DNA of 64,000 nt, from positions 806,001 to 870,000 of the forward strand of contig NZ_AP024650.1 of NCBI RefSeq assembly GCF_019977275.1, written 5' to 3'. Position 1 is the stretch's first letter. Each line of letters opens with the position of its first letter. The notes beneath the pieces are model-generated. The model saw only the letters and a program-made list of their open reading frames with translations. It was not told the origin of the DNA and ran no database searches. A program made the translations under genes and the position numbers. The DNA comes from Arthrobacter sp. StoSoilB19. GTDB lineage: Bacteria; Actinomycetota; Actinomycetes; Actinomycetales; Micrococcaceae. Below, in pieces: positions 51,001 to 59,065 of this stretch.

Positions 51001-51034
51001 CCAGTTGGTGACATTGAGGTTTGCCAGGAAATAG
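48002..51034 (+). CDS. Alpha-mannosidase, glycoside hydrolase family 38
   Basis: This large cytoplasmic enzyme of 1010 residues has the GH38 catalytic domain with GHAHIDSAWLWPVRET and the nucleophile region WLPDSFGYSAALPQI. The C-terminal half is beta-rich (GH38 C-terminal domains). It trims alpha-mannosides. The start is TTG (MHDDRRITEV) after AGAGGAC; an ATG four bases later is in another frame. No transporter gene adjoins it. Confidence 0.93.
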   Translation: MHDDRRITEVRLARFVRERIAPAVYSRTVPLALSSWDAPGEPVPALEAMRQEFQPQEHGAAWGRPWGTTWLRLQGEVPESWGGGPETTVEVVVDLGFTTEAPGFQCEGIAWRPDGTIIKAISPRNQYIPLKLLGGGMAVDFYVEAAANPDMAQGWTFAATPLGDKATAGGAPQYRLGNIAIAELNQCVWELQQDVWTLAGLMEQLPLELPRRHEILRAFERMMDVMDPDDVAGTAPAGRQELAEVLARPAYASAHQLVATGHAHIDSAWLWPVRETIRKCARTFSNVVALMDEDPTFVFSCSSAQQLAWIKELYPELYSRIREKVRAGQFVPVGGMWVESDTNMPGGEAMARQFVEGKGFFLAEFGIECREAWLPDSFGYSAALPQIVKAAGSRWFLTQKISWNQTNRMPHHTFNWEGIDGTRLFTHFPPVDSYNSDLSGRDLAHAERNYRDHGRGTVSLVPFGYGDGGGGPTREMLAAAARTANLEGSPRVRIGSAESFFLQAEEDYPALPVWVGEMYLELHRGTYTSQARTKKGNRRSEHLLREAELWCSTAAVRSAGAYDYPDAELKRLWQLVLLQQFHDILPGSSIAWVHQDAERNYQAIEKALEAIIGQAAAAMLGSGDRQFLLNAAPHARNGVPALAAAEPTPLPGPVLATPHHGGYILDNGIIRVEVDADGLLASLRDYATGREAIAPGQRGNLLELHRDTPNEWDAWDIDEFYRRNVTPLVHAESVRLANEDGSAVVVVERMAGSSPLTQRITLAPGSPSLEITTAVDWQEREKLLKLGFALDVRADRSAAETQFGHVFRPTHTNTSWEAAKFEICAHRWIHVGEPGYGVAVANSSTYGHDVGRSIRESDGGTTTTVRLSLLRAPKFPDPDADRGHQELTVTIRPGADIAAAVQEGYRTNLAPRLVSGGTAVEPLFSVSNPALVIEAVKLAQDGSGDVVVRLYESLGQRSVGTLTANFPVNGVVSTDLLERAAEAPGIVPADTGAELALRPFQLVTLRFARK

Positions 51035-51246
51035 GATCAGTGTCCCTTGGGGGCCATGGTCCTTAAATAGGCTGAGTGGGGGCGGTCCCCAACGATCCGC
51101 CACCACTCATCCCCCCAATGCGTGCAAAGGCCCCCGGGGCGGCCGGCGCTTTGGAATTTATCCCCGTTCGAAAACGCTTGGCAGCCCCGCCTTCACACAT
51201 TCATGATTGTTTCACATTCTAATGTTTTTGTGAAAGCGCACGAAGG
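51035..51246. other. AT-rich intergenic tail between convergent genes
   Basis: About 210 bp without a gene. An imperfect hairpin TTTCAC (51208-51213) with GTGAAA (51228-51233) encloses an AT-rich loop and might end transcription of the flanking convergent genes. I see no other feature. Confidence 0.4.
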
Positions 51247-51984
51247 TTACATTTCGGTAGATGTCCTCCGGCGTGCCTCAGTCCGCCGGTTAACCACCCT
51301 TGAGGCCCAGATCAGGGCCAGCCCGACGACGAAGCACAGCACGGCCGTGTAGTTGATGATGAATTCTATCTGGCCGAGGCTGGGCGGGATAAGAGGGAAG
51401 AGCAGCGTAAGGGCCACCGCCACTCCGCCCAGGGCCAGTAACGCAGCGGCGATGCGTACCAGGACCGGCAGCCGTTCCCGCACTGCCCGCACCATGGCCG
51501 GCACGAGGACCAGGGCGACGAAGGCGGGATAGGCGCGTCCAGCCGCACCGTAGTACTCAACCAGCGCGAAATGACGCGCATCCTTACCCGAGATGGCGCT
51601 TAGTCCTGCCGATGACCCGGCGGTGTCCATGGAGAAGAACAGTGAAATCACGACAGCCGAGACAGCGAGCAGGACAATGATGCCGGCCCTTCCGGTTATG
51701 AGACGGTAGGCACTGCCGGCACCGAAGCCCCTGGAAACGCGGATACCCATGAAGAAGATGGCGCCGAAAATGACGAAGCGCAGCAACAGGTTGGCCAGGT
51801 TGATCCCGCCCAGCGCCTGGTCGATGACGATGTACGGCCCCTGGATGCTCAACAGGATGGCCAGGGTCATCAAGGCAAAGATGCCGAAAAGGGAGCGGTT
51901 TTCTCCTCTGAGTGTGCTGGGGACGCGGGCCACCGCAATAAGGGCGCAAATGGCCAGCGTGCTCCATTGAAGGGTTTCGATCAT
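51247..51984 (-). CDS. Multi-spanning membrane protein, partner of HTH-repeat protein
   Basis: This 245-residue protein has seven probable membrane helices. I do not recognise it with certainty; a distant relation to MAB_1171c-like putative transporters is possible. It ends in an arginine-rich cytoplasmic tail (RVVNRRTEARRRTSTE). It starts within the stop of the upstream HTH gene (ATGA overlap), so the two are translationally coupled. It has no signal or enzymatic motif that I can see. Confidence 0.7.
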   Translation of the reverse strand: MIETLQWSTLAICALIAVARVPSTLRGENRSLFGIFALMTLAILLSIQGPYIVIDQALGGINLANLLLRFVIFGAIFFMGIRVSRGFGAGSAYRLITGRAGIIVLLAVSAVVISLFFSMDTAGSSAGLSAISGKDARHFALVEYYGAAGRAYPAFVALVLVPAMVRAVRERLPVLVRIAAALLALGGVAVALTLLFPLIPPSLGQIEFIINYTAVLCFVVGLALIWASRVVNRRTEARRRTSTEM

Positions 51985-52712
51985 CCCAGGTTCTCCCAAA
52001 TTTTTTCTGTCTGCGCTTGGTCCTGCTCCTGGCGGCGCAGTACTTTGCCCATTGCCTGAAGCCGGTCTCCAGCAAGGGCTGTGAGTTCTCCGTCGGTGAG
52101 GCTGTCCAGCGCCGCCTGCCGGGCACCGGGAGGCCAGCCGGCCTCCTCCTCCGTAATGATTCCCGTGGCCACCAGTCCGCCGGCGGGTCCCACTCCGGCC
52201 GCCAATGCCGTCGCCAAGGCGAGCTCCGGGGACAGCCGGTTGGCGGTCAACTGGGCGGAATAGTTTTGCGGCGCCACTCCCGTGGAGGCGGACACGCGGT
52301 GCCGGACCTCGCCGTCGTCTATGGCATCGACCCAGTTCTTCACGGAGGTGGCGTGCGGGGCAGGAGTGAGGGCGGGAGCGGCTGCTCCCCGGGCCGCATC
52401 CATTGCGGGGCGGGCCAGGAGCGCCCGCAGGAGGTCCGGCGTGGAAATCTGGCTGACCAGCTCGCTGCGGGTGGGTGGACGCGGCGGGCTTCCCAGGGCG
52501 CTGTAGGCGTCAAACCCAGACAGTGCGTCGACGGGGTTGATGTTGTACGCGCGGCTGATGCTGACCACCGTGCTCACGGAGACTTTGCCCCGGACCAGCT
52601 GCTGGGCCAGCGTGGTCCGCTTGATTCCGGAGACCCTGCAGACGTCTGCAGTGCTGGCATCTGGCGCGATGCCTTGCAGCCAGCGCTGGAACGCCTTGGC
52701 AGGAAGGGTCAT
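51981..52712 (-). CDS. Protein with two XRE-like helix-turn-helix repeats
   Basis: The 243-residue protein has two similar helical units, one at about residues 8-70 (FQRWLQGI...STADVCRVSGIKRTTLAQQLVRGKVS...VVSISRAYNINPVDAL) and one at about 123-187 (VKNWVDAI...EVRHRVSASTGVAPQNYSAQLTANRLS...ALATALAAGVGPAGGL). Each looks like an XRE-type HTH followed by a similar tail. A Pro/Ala-rich linker separates them. The C-terminal 35 residues are charged. It is divergent from an ABC-F gene and coupled to a membrane protein. Confidence 0.75.
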   Translation of the reverse strand: MTLPAKAFQRWLQGIAPDASTADVCRVSGIKRTTLAQQLVRGKVSVSTVVSISRAYNINPVDALSGFDAYSALGSPPRPPTRSELVSQISTPDLLRALLARPAMDAARGAAAPALTPAPHATSVKNWVDAIDDGEVRHRVSASTGVAPQNYSAQLTANRLSPELALATALAAGVGPAGGLVATGIITEEEAGWPPGARQAALDSLTDGELTALAGDRLQAMGKVLRRQEQDQAQTEKIWENLG

Positions 52713-52785
52713 GGAGTGCTCTCTGCAGAACGGGTGGTGAGGACGATTTTACCGTGCCGTCCCCGCCCCGGCCGTGCCGCCGATT

Positions 52786-52813
52786 TTGCCCATGGTCCAC
52801 CTTCGCCTATAGT
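52786..52813 (+). promoter_or_regulatory. Putative promoter of the ABC-F gene
   Basis: A -10 TATAGT at 52808-52813 and a -35-like TTGCCC at 52787-52792 have a short spacer (about 15 bp). An AT-rich GATTTT run lies directly before the -35. Transcription would begin near 52819, only a few bases before the leader hairpin. Confidence 0.45.
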
Positions 52814-52824
52814 TGATGGTCGAG

Positions 52825-52952
52825 CCCGCTGGTCCGTACACCCCCCAAGTCCGGACCAGCGGGTTCTTCTATGTCCTGCAGCCCCAGCGGCGCCGCGGCC
52901 CGGTTTTCGCCGCCTCTGCCGGCCGTCGGCGGCTGTCCGGGCAGCGGCGAAA
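52825..52952 (+). promoter_or_regulatory. Structured leader of the ABC-F gene (attenuator-like)
   Basis: Hairpin 1 pairs 52825-52836 with 52852-52863 (12 bp, 15-base loop) and is followed by TTCTTCT, the shape of an intrinsic terminator. Hairpin 2 pairs 52905-52913 with 52944-52952 (9 bp) and covers the start of the AAAGGA ribosome site at 52950-52955. Together these look like transcriptional and translational control of the downstream gene. Confidence 0.6.
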
Positions 52953-52962
52953 GGACGATTCG

Positions 52963-54630
52963 ATGACTGCAACCCTTGTTGCGAAGGACATCTCCGGTGG
53001 CCACGGCCACCGGGTGCTCTTTTCCGGGCTCTCGCTGACGGTTGCCCCCGGCGACGTGGTGGGCGTGGTGGGTGCCAACGGTGCCGGTAAATCGACGCTG
53101 CTGCGCCTCCTGGCCGGTGTCGACCAGCCCCAGCAGGGCTCGGTCAACCTTGCGCCGTCCGATGCCTTCGTTGGATGGCTCCCACAGGAGCACGAGCGCA
53201 TTGCCGGCGAAACAGTGGCGGCCTACATTGCCCGCCGCACCGGCTGCGCGGAGGCGACCGCCGACATGGAGTCCACCGCGGAAGCACTCGGTTCCGGCGC
53301 TCCGGGGGCGGATGACGCCTACGCCCGTGCCTTTGACCGCTGGATGGCCTCCGGCGCCGCTGACCTGGAAGACCGTGTCCCGGCGGTGCTGGCAGACCTC
53401 GGGCTGGACGCCGGCGCCGATGCGCTGATGACGGGTCTTTCGGGCGGCCAGGCCGCCCGGGTGGCCCTGGCGGCCCTCCTGCTGAGCCGCTTCGATGTGG
53501 TGCTCCTGGACGAGCCCACCAACGACCTCGACCTCGCGGGGCTGGCCACCTTGGAGAACTTCGTAATGGGGCTGCGCGGCGGCGTGGTGCTGGTCAGCCA
53601 TGACCGCGAATTCCTGGCGCGCTGTGTGACCCGCGTCGTCGAACTTGACCTGGCACAGAACAGTGTGGCTGTCTACGATGGCGGCTACGACGCCTTCCTC
53701 GAGGAACGCGCTGTGATGCGGCGGCACGCCCGCGAGAAGTACGAGGAGTTTGCCGCCACCAAGGCAGACCTGGTCTCGCGGGCACGGACGCAGCGGGAGT
53801 GGAGTTCGCAGGGCGTTCGCAATGCCATGAAGAAGAACCCCGACAACGACAAGATCCGGCGCGCCGCCAGTACCGAATCCTCCGAAAAGCAGGCCCAGAA
53901 GGTCCGGCAGATGGAATCCCGGATCGCCCGTCTGGACGCGGTGGAGGAGCCCCGGAAGGAATGGCAGCTCCAGTTCAGCATCGGCCAGGCACCGCGCTCC
54001 AGCGCCGTCGTCGCCACCTTGCGCAAGGCCGTGGCACGCCAGGGCGACTTCACGCTGGGACCGGTCAGCCTCCAGCTCAACGGCGGCGAGCGCGTGGGCA
54101 TCACCGGCCCCAACGGCGCCGGCAAATCCACCCTCCTGCGCCTGCTGCTGGGCACCCAGGCGCCGGACGACGGCGATGCCTCCATGGGTGCCTCCGTCGC
54201 CGTCGGCGAAATAGACCAGGCCCGCGGGCTGCTGGACGGCGCCCTGCCGCTGGGCGACGCTGTCGAAGCGGTGCTGGCGGACTGGAACAGTGCCGACGTT
54301 CGCACGCTCCTGGCCAAGTTCGGCCTCAAGGCGGACCACACGTCGAGGACCGTGGATTCCCTGTCACCGGGTGAGCGGACGCGGGCGGCCCTGGCGCTGC
54401 TCCAGGCCCGCGGCGTGAACCTGCTGGTGCTGGACGAACCCACCAACCACCTCGACCTGCCGGCCATTGAACAGCTGGAAGAGGCACTTGAAAGCTACGA
54501 CGGAGCGCTGCTGCTGGTCACCCACGACCGCCGGCTGCTGGAAAACGTTCGACTCGACTACCGGTGGCACCTGGAAAACGGCACGGTCCAGGAACTCCAC
54601 CACACTGCAACCCAGGAGAAACAGCCATGA
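52963..54630 (+). CDS. ABC-F family ATPase (duplicated ABC domains, no membrane part)
   Basis: The 555-residue protein has two ATPase domains with Walker A GANGAGKST and GPNGAGKST, signature motifs LSGGQAARVALAAL and LSPGERTRAALAL, and Walker B LLDEPTNDLD and LVLDEPTNHLD. ABC-F proteins bind the ribosome; some protect it from antibiotics, others tune translation. I chose the ATG at 52963 behind AAAGGA, although the frame stays open to 52813. Its ATG-containing stop (ATGA) overlaps the next gene. Confidence 0.92.
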   Translation: MTATLVAKDISGGHGHRVLFSGLSLTVAPGDVVGVVGANGAGKSTLLRLLAGVDQPQQGSVNLAPSDAFVGWLPQEHERIAGETVAAYIARRTGCAEATADMESTAEALGSGAPGADDAYARAFDRWMASGAADLEDRVPAVLADLGLDAGADALMTGLSGGQAARVALAALLLSRFDVVLLDEPTNDLDLAGLATLENFVMGLRGGVVLVSHDREFLARCVTRVVELDLAQNSVAVYDGGYDAFLEERAVMRRHAREKYEEFAATKADLVSRARTQREWSSQGVRNAMKKNPDNDKIRRAASTESSEKQAQKVRQMESRIARLDAVEEPRKEWQLQFSIGQAPRSSAVVATLRKAVARQGDFTLGPVSLQLNGGERVGITGPNGAGKSTLLRLLLGTQAPDDGDASMGASVAVGEIDQARGLLDGALPLGDAVEAVLADWNSADVRTLLAKFGLKADHTSRTVDSLSPGERTRAALALLQARGVNLLVLDEPTNHLDLPAIEQLEEALESYDGALLLVTHDRRLLENVRLDYRWHLENGTVQELHHTATQEKQP

Positions 54631-56540
54631 GCATGGACCGCGTAGCCTGGAGTTCGCTCTACAACATCAGCACCGCAAAGAGCGCTTCGAAGCCATTTTC
54701 CAAAGAGACCCTGAAGCGGGTGCTGGCCTTTGCCGCCCCCCACAAGGGCAAGCTCATCGCCTTTGTGCTCTCCTCCATTGCGGCTGCCTTCCTGGCCGTC
54801 GCCACCCCGGTGCTTGCCGGCAAGGTGGTTGACGCCATCATCGCCAAGACCGGCGTTGACACGGTCATCTGGCTGGCAGTGCTGATCGCCATCGTGGCCG
54901 TCGGTGAGGCCGGGGTGGGGCTCTTGACCCGCTGGCTGTCCTCGACCATCGGCGAAGGCGTCATCGTGGACCTGCGCACGCGGGTGTTCGACCACGTGCA
55001 GCGGATGCCCATTGCCTTCTTCACGCGGACCCGCACGGGCGCGCTGGTCAGCCGCCTCAACAACGATGTCATCGGCGCCCAGTCCGCCTTCGCCGGAACC
55101 CTTTCCGGGGTGGTGAGCAACTCGGTGGCGCTGGCCCTGACGCTGGCCGTGATGCTCAATACGTCGTGGCTGGTGACCGTCCTCGCCATGGTGCTGCTGC
55201 CGATCTTCCTGATTCCGGCCCGGCGCATGGGCTCCAAGCTGGCTGACCTGCGCCGGGAAGCTGCCGCGCACAACGCCGCCATGGGCACCCAAATGACCGA
55301 GCGGTTCTCGGCGCCGGGCGCAACCCTGGTCAAGTTGTTCGGACGGCCTGACGAGGAATCCCGCGAATTCGCTGCCCGCGCTGGCCGCGTCCGGGACATC
55401 GGCGTCCGCATGGCGATGCTGCAGTTCACCTTCGTCACGGCCCTGACCCTGGTGTCCGCGCTTGCACTGGCACTGGTGTACGGCCTGGGCGGCTGGCTTG
55501 CCCTGGGCGGCCAGCTGGCACCCGGGGATGTGGTGGTGCTGGCACTGCTGCTGACCCGGCTCTACGCTCCGCTCACGGCCCTGTCCAACGCCCGGGTGGA
55601 AGTCATGAGCGCCCTGGTCAGCTTTGAACGCGTCTTCGAGATCCTGGACCTGCAGCCGCTGATCCAGCAGAAGCCGGACGCGAAGCCCGTTCCTGCCGGC
55701 CCCGTGTCCGTCGAATTCGACAACGTCCGCTTCGCCTACCCGTCCGCGGATAAGGTCTCGCTGGCCTCGCTGGAGGAAGTCTCCACCCTGGACACCCGCG
55801 GCGGCGAGGAAGTGCTGCACGGCGTGAGCTTCCGGGTGGAACCGGGCCAGACGGTGGCGCTGGTGGGTTCCTCCGGCGCCGGCAAGTCCACCATCGCCCA
55901 GCTGCTGTCGCGGTTGTACGACGTCGACTCCGGCGCAGTGCGTCTCGGCGGCACTGCGCGGGGCACGGGGCTGGACGTGCGGGACGCCACCTTCGATTCG
56001 CTGCGGGACACCCTGGGCATGGTGACCCAGGACGGCCACCTGTTCCATGAAACCATCGCGTCCAACCTTCGGCTGGCCAAGCCCGACGCAACCGAAGAGG
56101 ACATGTGGGACGTGCTGCGGCAGGCGCGGCTGGAGACGATGATCAGGTCCCTGCCGGACGGGCTGGAAACGGTGGTGGGGGAGCGCGGCTACCGGCTTTC
56201 CGGCGGCGAACGCCAGCGGCTGACCATTGCCCGGCTCCTGATCGCGCAGCCCCGCGTCGTCATCCTCGACGAGGCCACCGCTGCCCTGGACTCCACGAAT
56301 GAAGCCGCCGTGCAGGCAGCCCTGGGCGCCGCACTCGAGGGGCGGACCGCCGTCGTGATTGCCCACCGGCTGTCCACCGTCCGCGCGGCCGACGCCATCC
56401 TGGTGGTCGAGGGCGGTCAAATTGTGGAACGCGGAACCCACACGGAGCTCCTGGCCGCCGGCGGCCGCTACGCCGAGCTCTACCGGACGCAGTTCGCGGA
56501 GGCCACCGCCGTGGCCCAGGAGTCCGTCCCCGAGTTCTAG
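54627..56540 (+). CDS. ABC exporter, fused membrane and ATPase domains
   Basis: This 637-residue half-transporter has six membrane helices (about 35-330) and an ATPase domain with Walker A SSGAGKST, signature LSGGERQRLTIARLL and Walker B VVILDEATAALD. It works as a dimer and exports drugs, lipids or peptides. It starts within the stop of the ABC-F gene behind AGGAGAAAC, so the two are coupled. The pairing of a ribosome-protection-type protein with an exporter hints at antibiotic resistance, but the substrate is not evident. Confidence 0.92.
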   Translation: MSMDRVAWSSLYNISTAKSASKPFSKETLKRVLAFAAPHKGKLIAFVLSSIAAAFLAVATPVLAGKVVDAIIAKTGVDTVIWLAVLIAIVAVGEAGVGLLTRWLSSTIGEGVIVDLRTRVFDHVQRMPIAFFTRTRTGALVSRLNNDVIGAQSAFAGTLSGVVSNSVALALTLAVMLNTSWLVTVLAMVLLPIFLIPARRMGSKLADLRREAAAHNAAMGTQMTERFSAPGATLVKLFGRPDEESREFAARAGRVRDIGVRMAMLQFTFVTALTLVSALALALVYGLGGWLALGGQLAPGDVVVLALLLTRLYAPLTALSNARVEVMSALVSFERVFEILDLQPLIQQKPDAKPVPAGPVSVEFDNVRFAYPSADKVSLASLEEVSTLDTRGGEEVLHGVSFRVEPGQTVALVGSSGAGKSTIAQLLSRLYDVDSGAVRLGGTARGTGLDVRDATFDSLRDTLGMVTQDGHLFHETIASNLRLAKPDATEEDMWDVLRQARLETMIRSLPDGLETVVGERGYRLSGGERQRLTIARLLIAQPRVVILDEATAALDSTNEAAVQAALGAALEGRTAVVIAHRLSTVRAADAILVVEGGQIVERGTHTELLAAGGRYAELYRTQFAEATAVAQESVPEF

Positions 56541-56550
56541 GGTTGATCAG

Positions 56551-56988
56551 CTAAGCCTGCGCGGCTCCCGGGACTGCCCGGGCGGCCAGCAGGGGCAGGA
56601 TGTGGTCCGTCAGCAGTGGCGCCAGGTCCCGGGCCTGTCCGGCGCCGGAAGCCAGGACGTCCAGGTCCAGCCAGCGGATCTCGGCAATCTCAGCTGAAGG
56701 GTGTGCTGACCAGGTGCCCGGAGCGGTATAGACGGTGGCTTCAATGTCAGTGGCGGCCTCGTTGGCTGCGTCGGCGATCCACACGCCCATCAACACCAGT
56801 TCGCGCGGGTCGATGGTGATGCCCACTTCTTCCTCAAGCTCCCGGGCTGCGGCCTGCACAGCTGTCTCGCCCGGTTCCGGCTTGCCGCCCGGGTGCATGA
56901 ACATGGTGGTGCCGCGCTTCCGCACGGTCAGCAGGCGGCCGGTGTGGTCGAACACGCAGACGGCGGAAACCACGATGCGGTGTTTCAT
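56551..56988 (-). CDS. Nudix hydrolase
   Basis: The 145-residue protein has a complete Nudix box (GGKPEPGETAVQAAARELEEEVGI) at about residues 34-56, with the catalytic REXXEE glutamates. It cleaves nucleoside diphosphate-linked compounds; the true substrate is unknown. Its start overlaps the end of the DUF6314 gene by 4 bases, so the two are cotranslated. Confidence 0.92.
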   Translation of the reverse strand: MKHRIVVSAVCVFDHTGRLLTVRKRGTTMFMHPGGKPEPGETAVQAAARELEEEVGITIDPRELVLMGVWIADAANEAATDIEATVYTAPGTWSAHPSAEIAEIRWLDLDVLASGAGQARDLAPLLTDHILPLLAARAVPGAAQA

Positions 56989-57479
56989 GCCGGTGCCTGC
57001 GTCCGCACCAGGTGTGAAGTCAGCAGCAGGTCCTTGCGCGGACCGGTGACATCCCAGCTGTAGCTGAAGTGGTCAGGGCCCTCCAAGGTGTAGGTCACCC
57101 GGTAGGTGTCGGGATCACACCAGTGGCTGTCCAGGTTGGCTTCCGGCGTGAAGCTCATCCGGTGGAAGGGGCGGCCATCGGGGAAGAAGAAGTCCAGCGC
57201 GTCAGGGCGCCCGGTGGTCCGCAGCAGGTACTCGCGTGAGGCGGGGCCGGAAAAAGCAGGCCAGCGCATGGTGCCTTCCTCGCGAAGGGCCAGGCCGCCG
57301 TCGTCCGTGGGGATGAAAAGGACGACGCCGGAAAAGGTTCCGCGGGTGCCCTCCGACCTGTCCAGCAGGTCGCGCTCCACCAGCCAGCGGCCCGGGTGGG
57401 TGTCGTGGCTTGCGGCGCCGGCCGGCTGGTTGCCCAGGAGGTAGGCGCGGAGGCTGGGCTCCGGGACACGGGAGTTCAA
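56985..57479 (-). CDS. DUF6314 family protein
   Basis: This 164-residue cytoplasmic protein matches the DUF6314 family: WLVERDLLDRSEGTRGTFSGVVLFIP, FSGPASREYLLRTTG, and HWCDPDTYRVTYTLEGPDHFSYSWDVTGPRKDLLLTS. The role is unknown. The frame opens at TTG 57479, only one base behind the 3' end of a tRNA-Arg gene; a GTG at 57467 is an alternative. No separate leader exists, so the mRNA may be released by tRNA processing. Confidence 0.78.
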   Translation of the reverse strand: MNSRVPEPSLRAYLLGNQPAGAASHDTHPGRWLVERDLLDRSEGTRGTFSGVVLFIPTDDGGLALREEGTMRWPAFSGPASREYLLRTTGRPDALDFFFPDGRPFHRMSFTPEANLDSHWCDPDTYRVTYTLEGPDHFSYSWDVTGPRKDLLLTSHLVRTQAPA

Positions 57480-57480
57480 G

Positions 57481-57553
57481 TGCCCTCGATTGGAATCGAA
57501 CCAACGACACCGGCTTTAGGAGAGCCGTGCTCTATCCACTGAGCTACGAGGGC
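57481..57553 (-). tRNA. tRNA-Arg (anticodon CCT)
   Basis: On the minus strand the gene reads from 57553 to 57481 with a 7-bp acceptor stem (GCCCTCG/CGAGGGC), D arm (GCTCAGTGGATAGAGC), anticodon stem CGGCT/AGCCG with loop CTCCTAA (anticodon CCT), and T arm GTTCGATTC. All arms pair. CCA is not encoded. Confidence 0.95.
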
Positions 57554-57636
57554 GGGCATCCGGTGGTTCGGCGGGGCCGGTCCGTCCGGACACGGTTACA
57601 AGCATACAAGGTGCCGGGCCGTACTACGCTCATGGC

Positions 57637-58410
57637 ATGAGTCCAGCCCCCACTGCCGCTCCCGCCGCCGCCTTCATTCCGAACGTTGCGTCCACCCGGC
57701 AGTACATCGGGGCCTGGGCAATCCTGAGCGTGCTGCAGTATTTCGCCGCGGAGGCAGCCGTGGCCATGGCGTGGGCCGGACCCCGTCCCTACGACCTGCG
57801 GACCGGGTATATCAGTGACCTCGGTGCCCTCCACTGCGGGACGTTCTCAGGCCGGGACGTCTGCTCACCCCTGAACTGGCTGATGAATGCCTCGTTCGTG
57901 GTCCAGGGCCTTGGCCTGCTGGTGGGGGCGGTGATGCTGACGTCCGGGCTGCTGCGCGTGGCCGCCCGCCCCGGGACCCGGGTCGGCTGGGGCCGCAGGG
58001 GGCCCTGGCTCGCGGCCGCCGCGGTCCGGCTGCTCACCGGAGCCGCCGGGGCAGGGACGGTGGTTGTGGGACTGGTCCCGGAGGACGCCGGCTCACCCTG
58101 GCATTATTCCGGCGCTGTCACGTACTTCGTGACGGGTGGTGCGGCTCTCCTGGTCCTGGGACTCCTGTGGCTCCGGAAGACCGGGATGGCGTGGTTCCTG
58201 GTGGCCTGCGGCGGCGTGTCACTGGCCGCGGTGGCAACCGGCGGGCTTACCCGCATGATGGTTCCCGAGCCCGGGACGCTGGAGCGGCTCATGGGGTACC
58301 CCGTGACAGTGGGCATGGCCGCCGCCGGGCTGGTCATTGCACAGCGGGTGCACCGGCACCGGAAGGAACAGCGGGCGGCCGCTGCGGCGGCCCGGGTAAC
58401 TGCCGGCTAG
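57637..58410 (+). CDS. DUF998 family membrane protein
   Basis: The 257-residue protein has six predicted membrane helices and the DUF998 features YDLRTGYISDLGALHCG, the SPLNWLMNASFVVQGLGLL segment and a HYSGAVTYFVTGG motif. Its function is unknown. Two cysteines in LHCGTF and DVCSPL may form an extracellular disulfide. The stop shares CTAG with the convergent gene. Confidence 0.85.
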   Translation: MSPAPTAAPAAAFIPNVASTRQYIGAWAILSVLQYFAAEAAVAMAWAGPRPYDLRTGYISDLGALHCGTFSGRDVCSPLNWLMNASFVVQGLGLLVGAVMLTSGLLRVAARPGTRVGWGRRGPWLAAAAVRLLTGAAGAGTVVVGLVPEDAGSPWHYSGAVTYFVTGGAALLVLGLLWLRKTGMAWFLVACGGVSLAAVATGGLTRMMVPEPGTLERLMGYPVTVGMAAAGLVIAQRVHRHRKEQRAAAAAARVTAG

Positions 58411-59033
58411 GTCTCGTTCCGTTTCCGGCTGTTCAGGAATACAGCTGCGGCCCCGGCCAGGAGGCTCAGGACCAAAAGCACCCACCCCGCCGCCGTGAGG
58501 CCGGACGCCAGGGCAACCTGGCCGGTGTCGGGACCTTCCGAGGCCATCATGGCGTCAATAACTACGTTCCCCCACAACCGGACCACAACGAACAGCATGG
58601 GCAAGGCCCACAACGCCCAGCGCAGCCCCTTCCGTGCCACATTGGTCCCAATGAGCAGCAGCCACGTGAAGCCGAAGATCAGCGGGAAGAGGGTCCCCGC
58701 GGTCTTGTGGACGTAGTTCAGCTGGCCCAGGGCATCGCCGTCCATCGCTGCCTGCAGGCGGCCGATGTAGCCGGGATCGAACCCGCCCACCAGCGAATCG
58801 GGCATGGCAAGGCCCTTGGTGAGCTGGGTGAGCTGGTCCAGGGTCAGAAGGTGCAGGTACCAGAACAGGAACAGGCTTGCCACCACGCCGGCAACCACAA
58901 TCAGGTTGCTGTTGCCCTGAGCCTTCTGCGGCGTCCGCGCCGTGGTGGGGTTCACCACAGGTGGAAGGTGGTGCTGCGGCACAACCGCTTTGTCGCCGTG
59001 CTTCTTGATCCTCTGGGCAGGGGTTTTGGCCAT
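58407..59033 (-). CDS. Multi-helix membrane protein, unknown function
   Basis: This 208-residue protein has a basic cytoplasmic N-terminus (MAKTPAQRIKKHGDKAV) and four probable membrane helices. I do not recognise its family. The ATG at 59033 follows a GGGAT site; one at 59054 is possible. It has no enzymatic motif. It is divergent from the inositol-phosphatase-like gene (start 59066), with 32 bases between starts, so the promoters overlap. Confidence 0.7.
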   Translation of the reverse strand: MAKTPAQRIKKHGDKAVVPQHHLPPVVNPTTARTPQKAQGNSNLIVVAGVVASLFLFWYLHLLTLDQLTQLTKGLAMPDSLVGGFDPGYIGRLQAAMDGDALGQLNYVHKTAGTLFPLIFGFTWLLLIGTNVARKGLRWALWALPMLFVVVRLWGNVVIDAMMASEGPDTGQVALASGLTAAGWVLLVLSLLAGAAAVFLNSRKRNET

Positions 59034-59065
59034 GGCACCATTATCCCGCCCCATAAACTGAAGCC

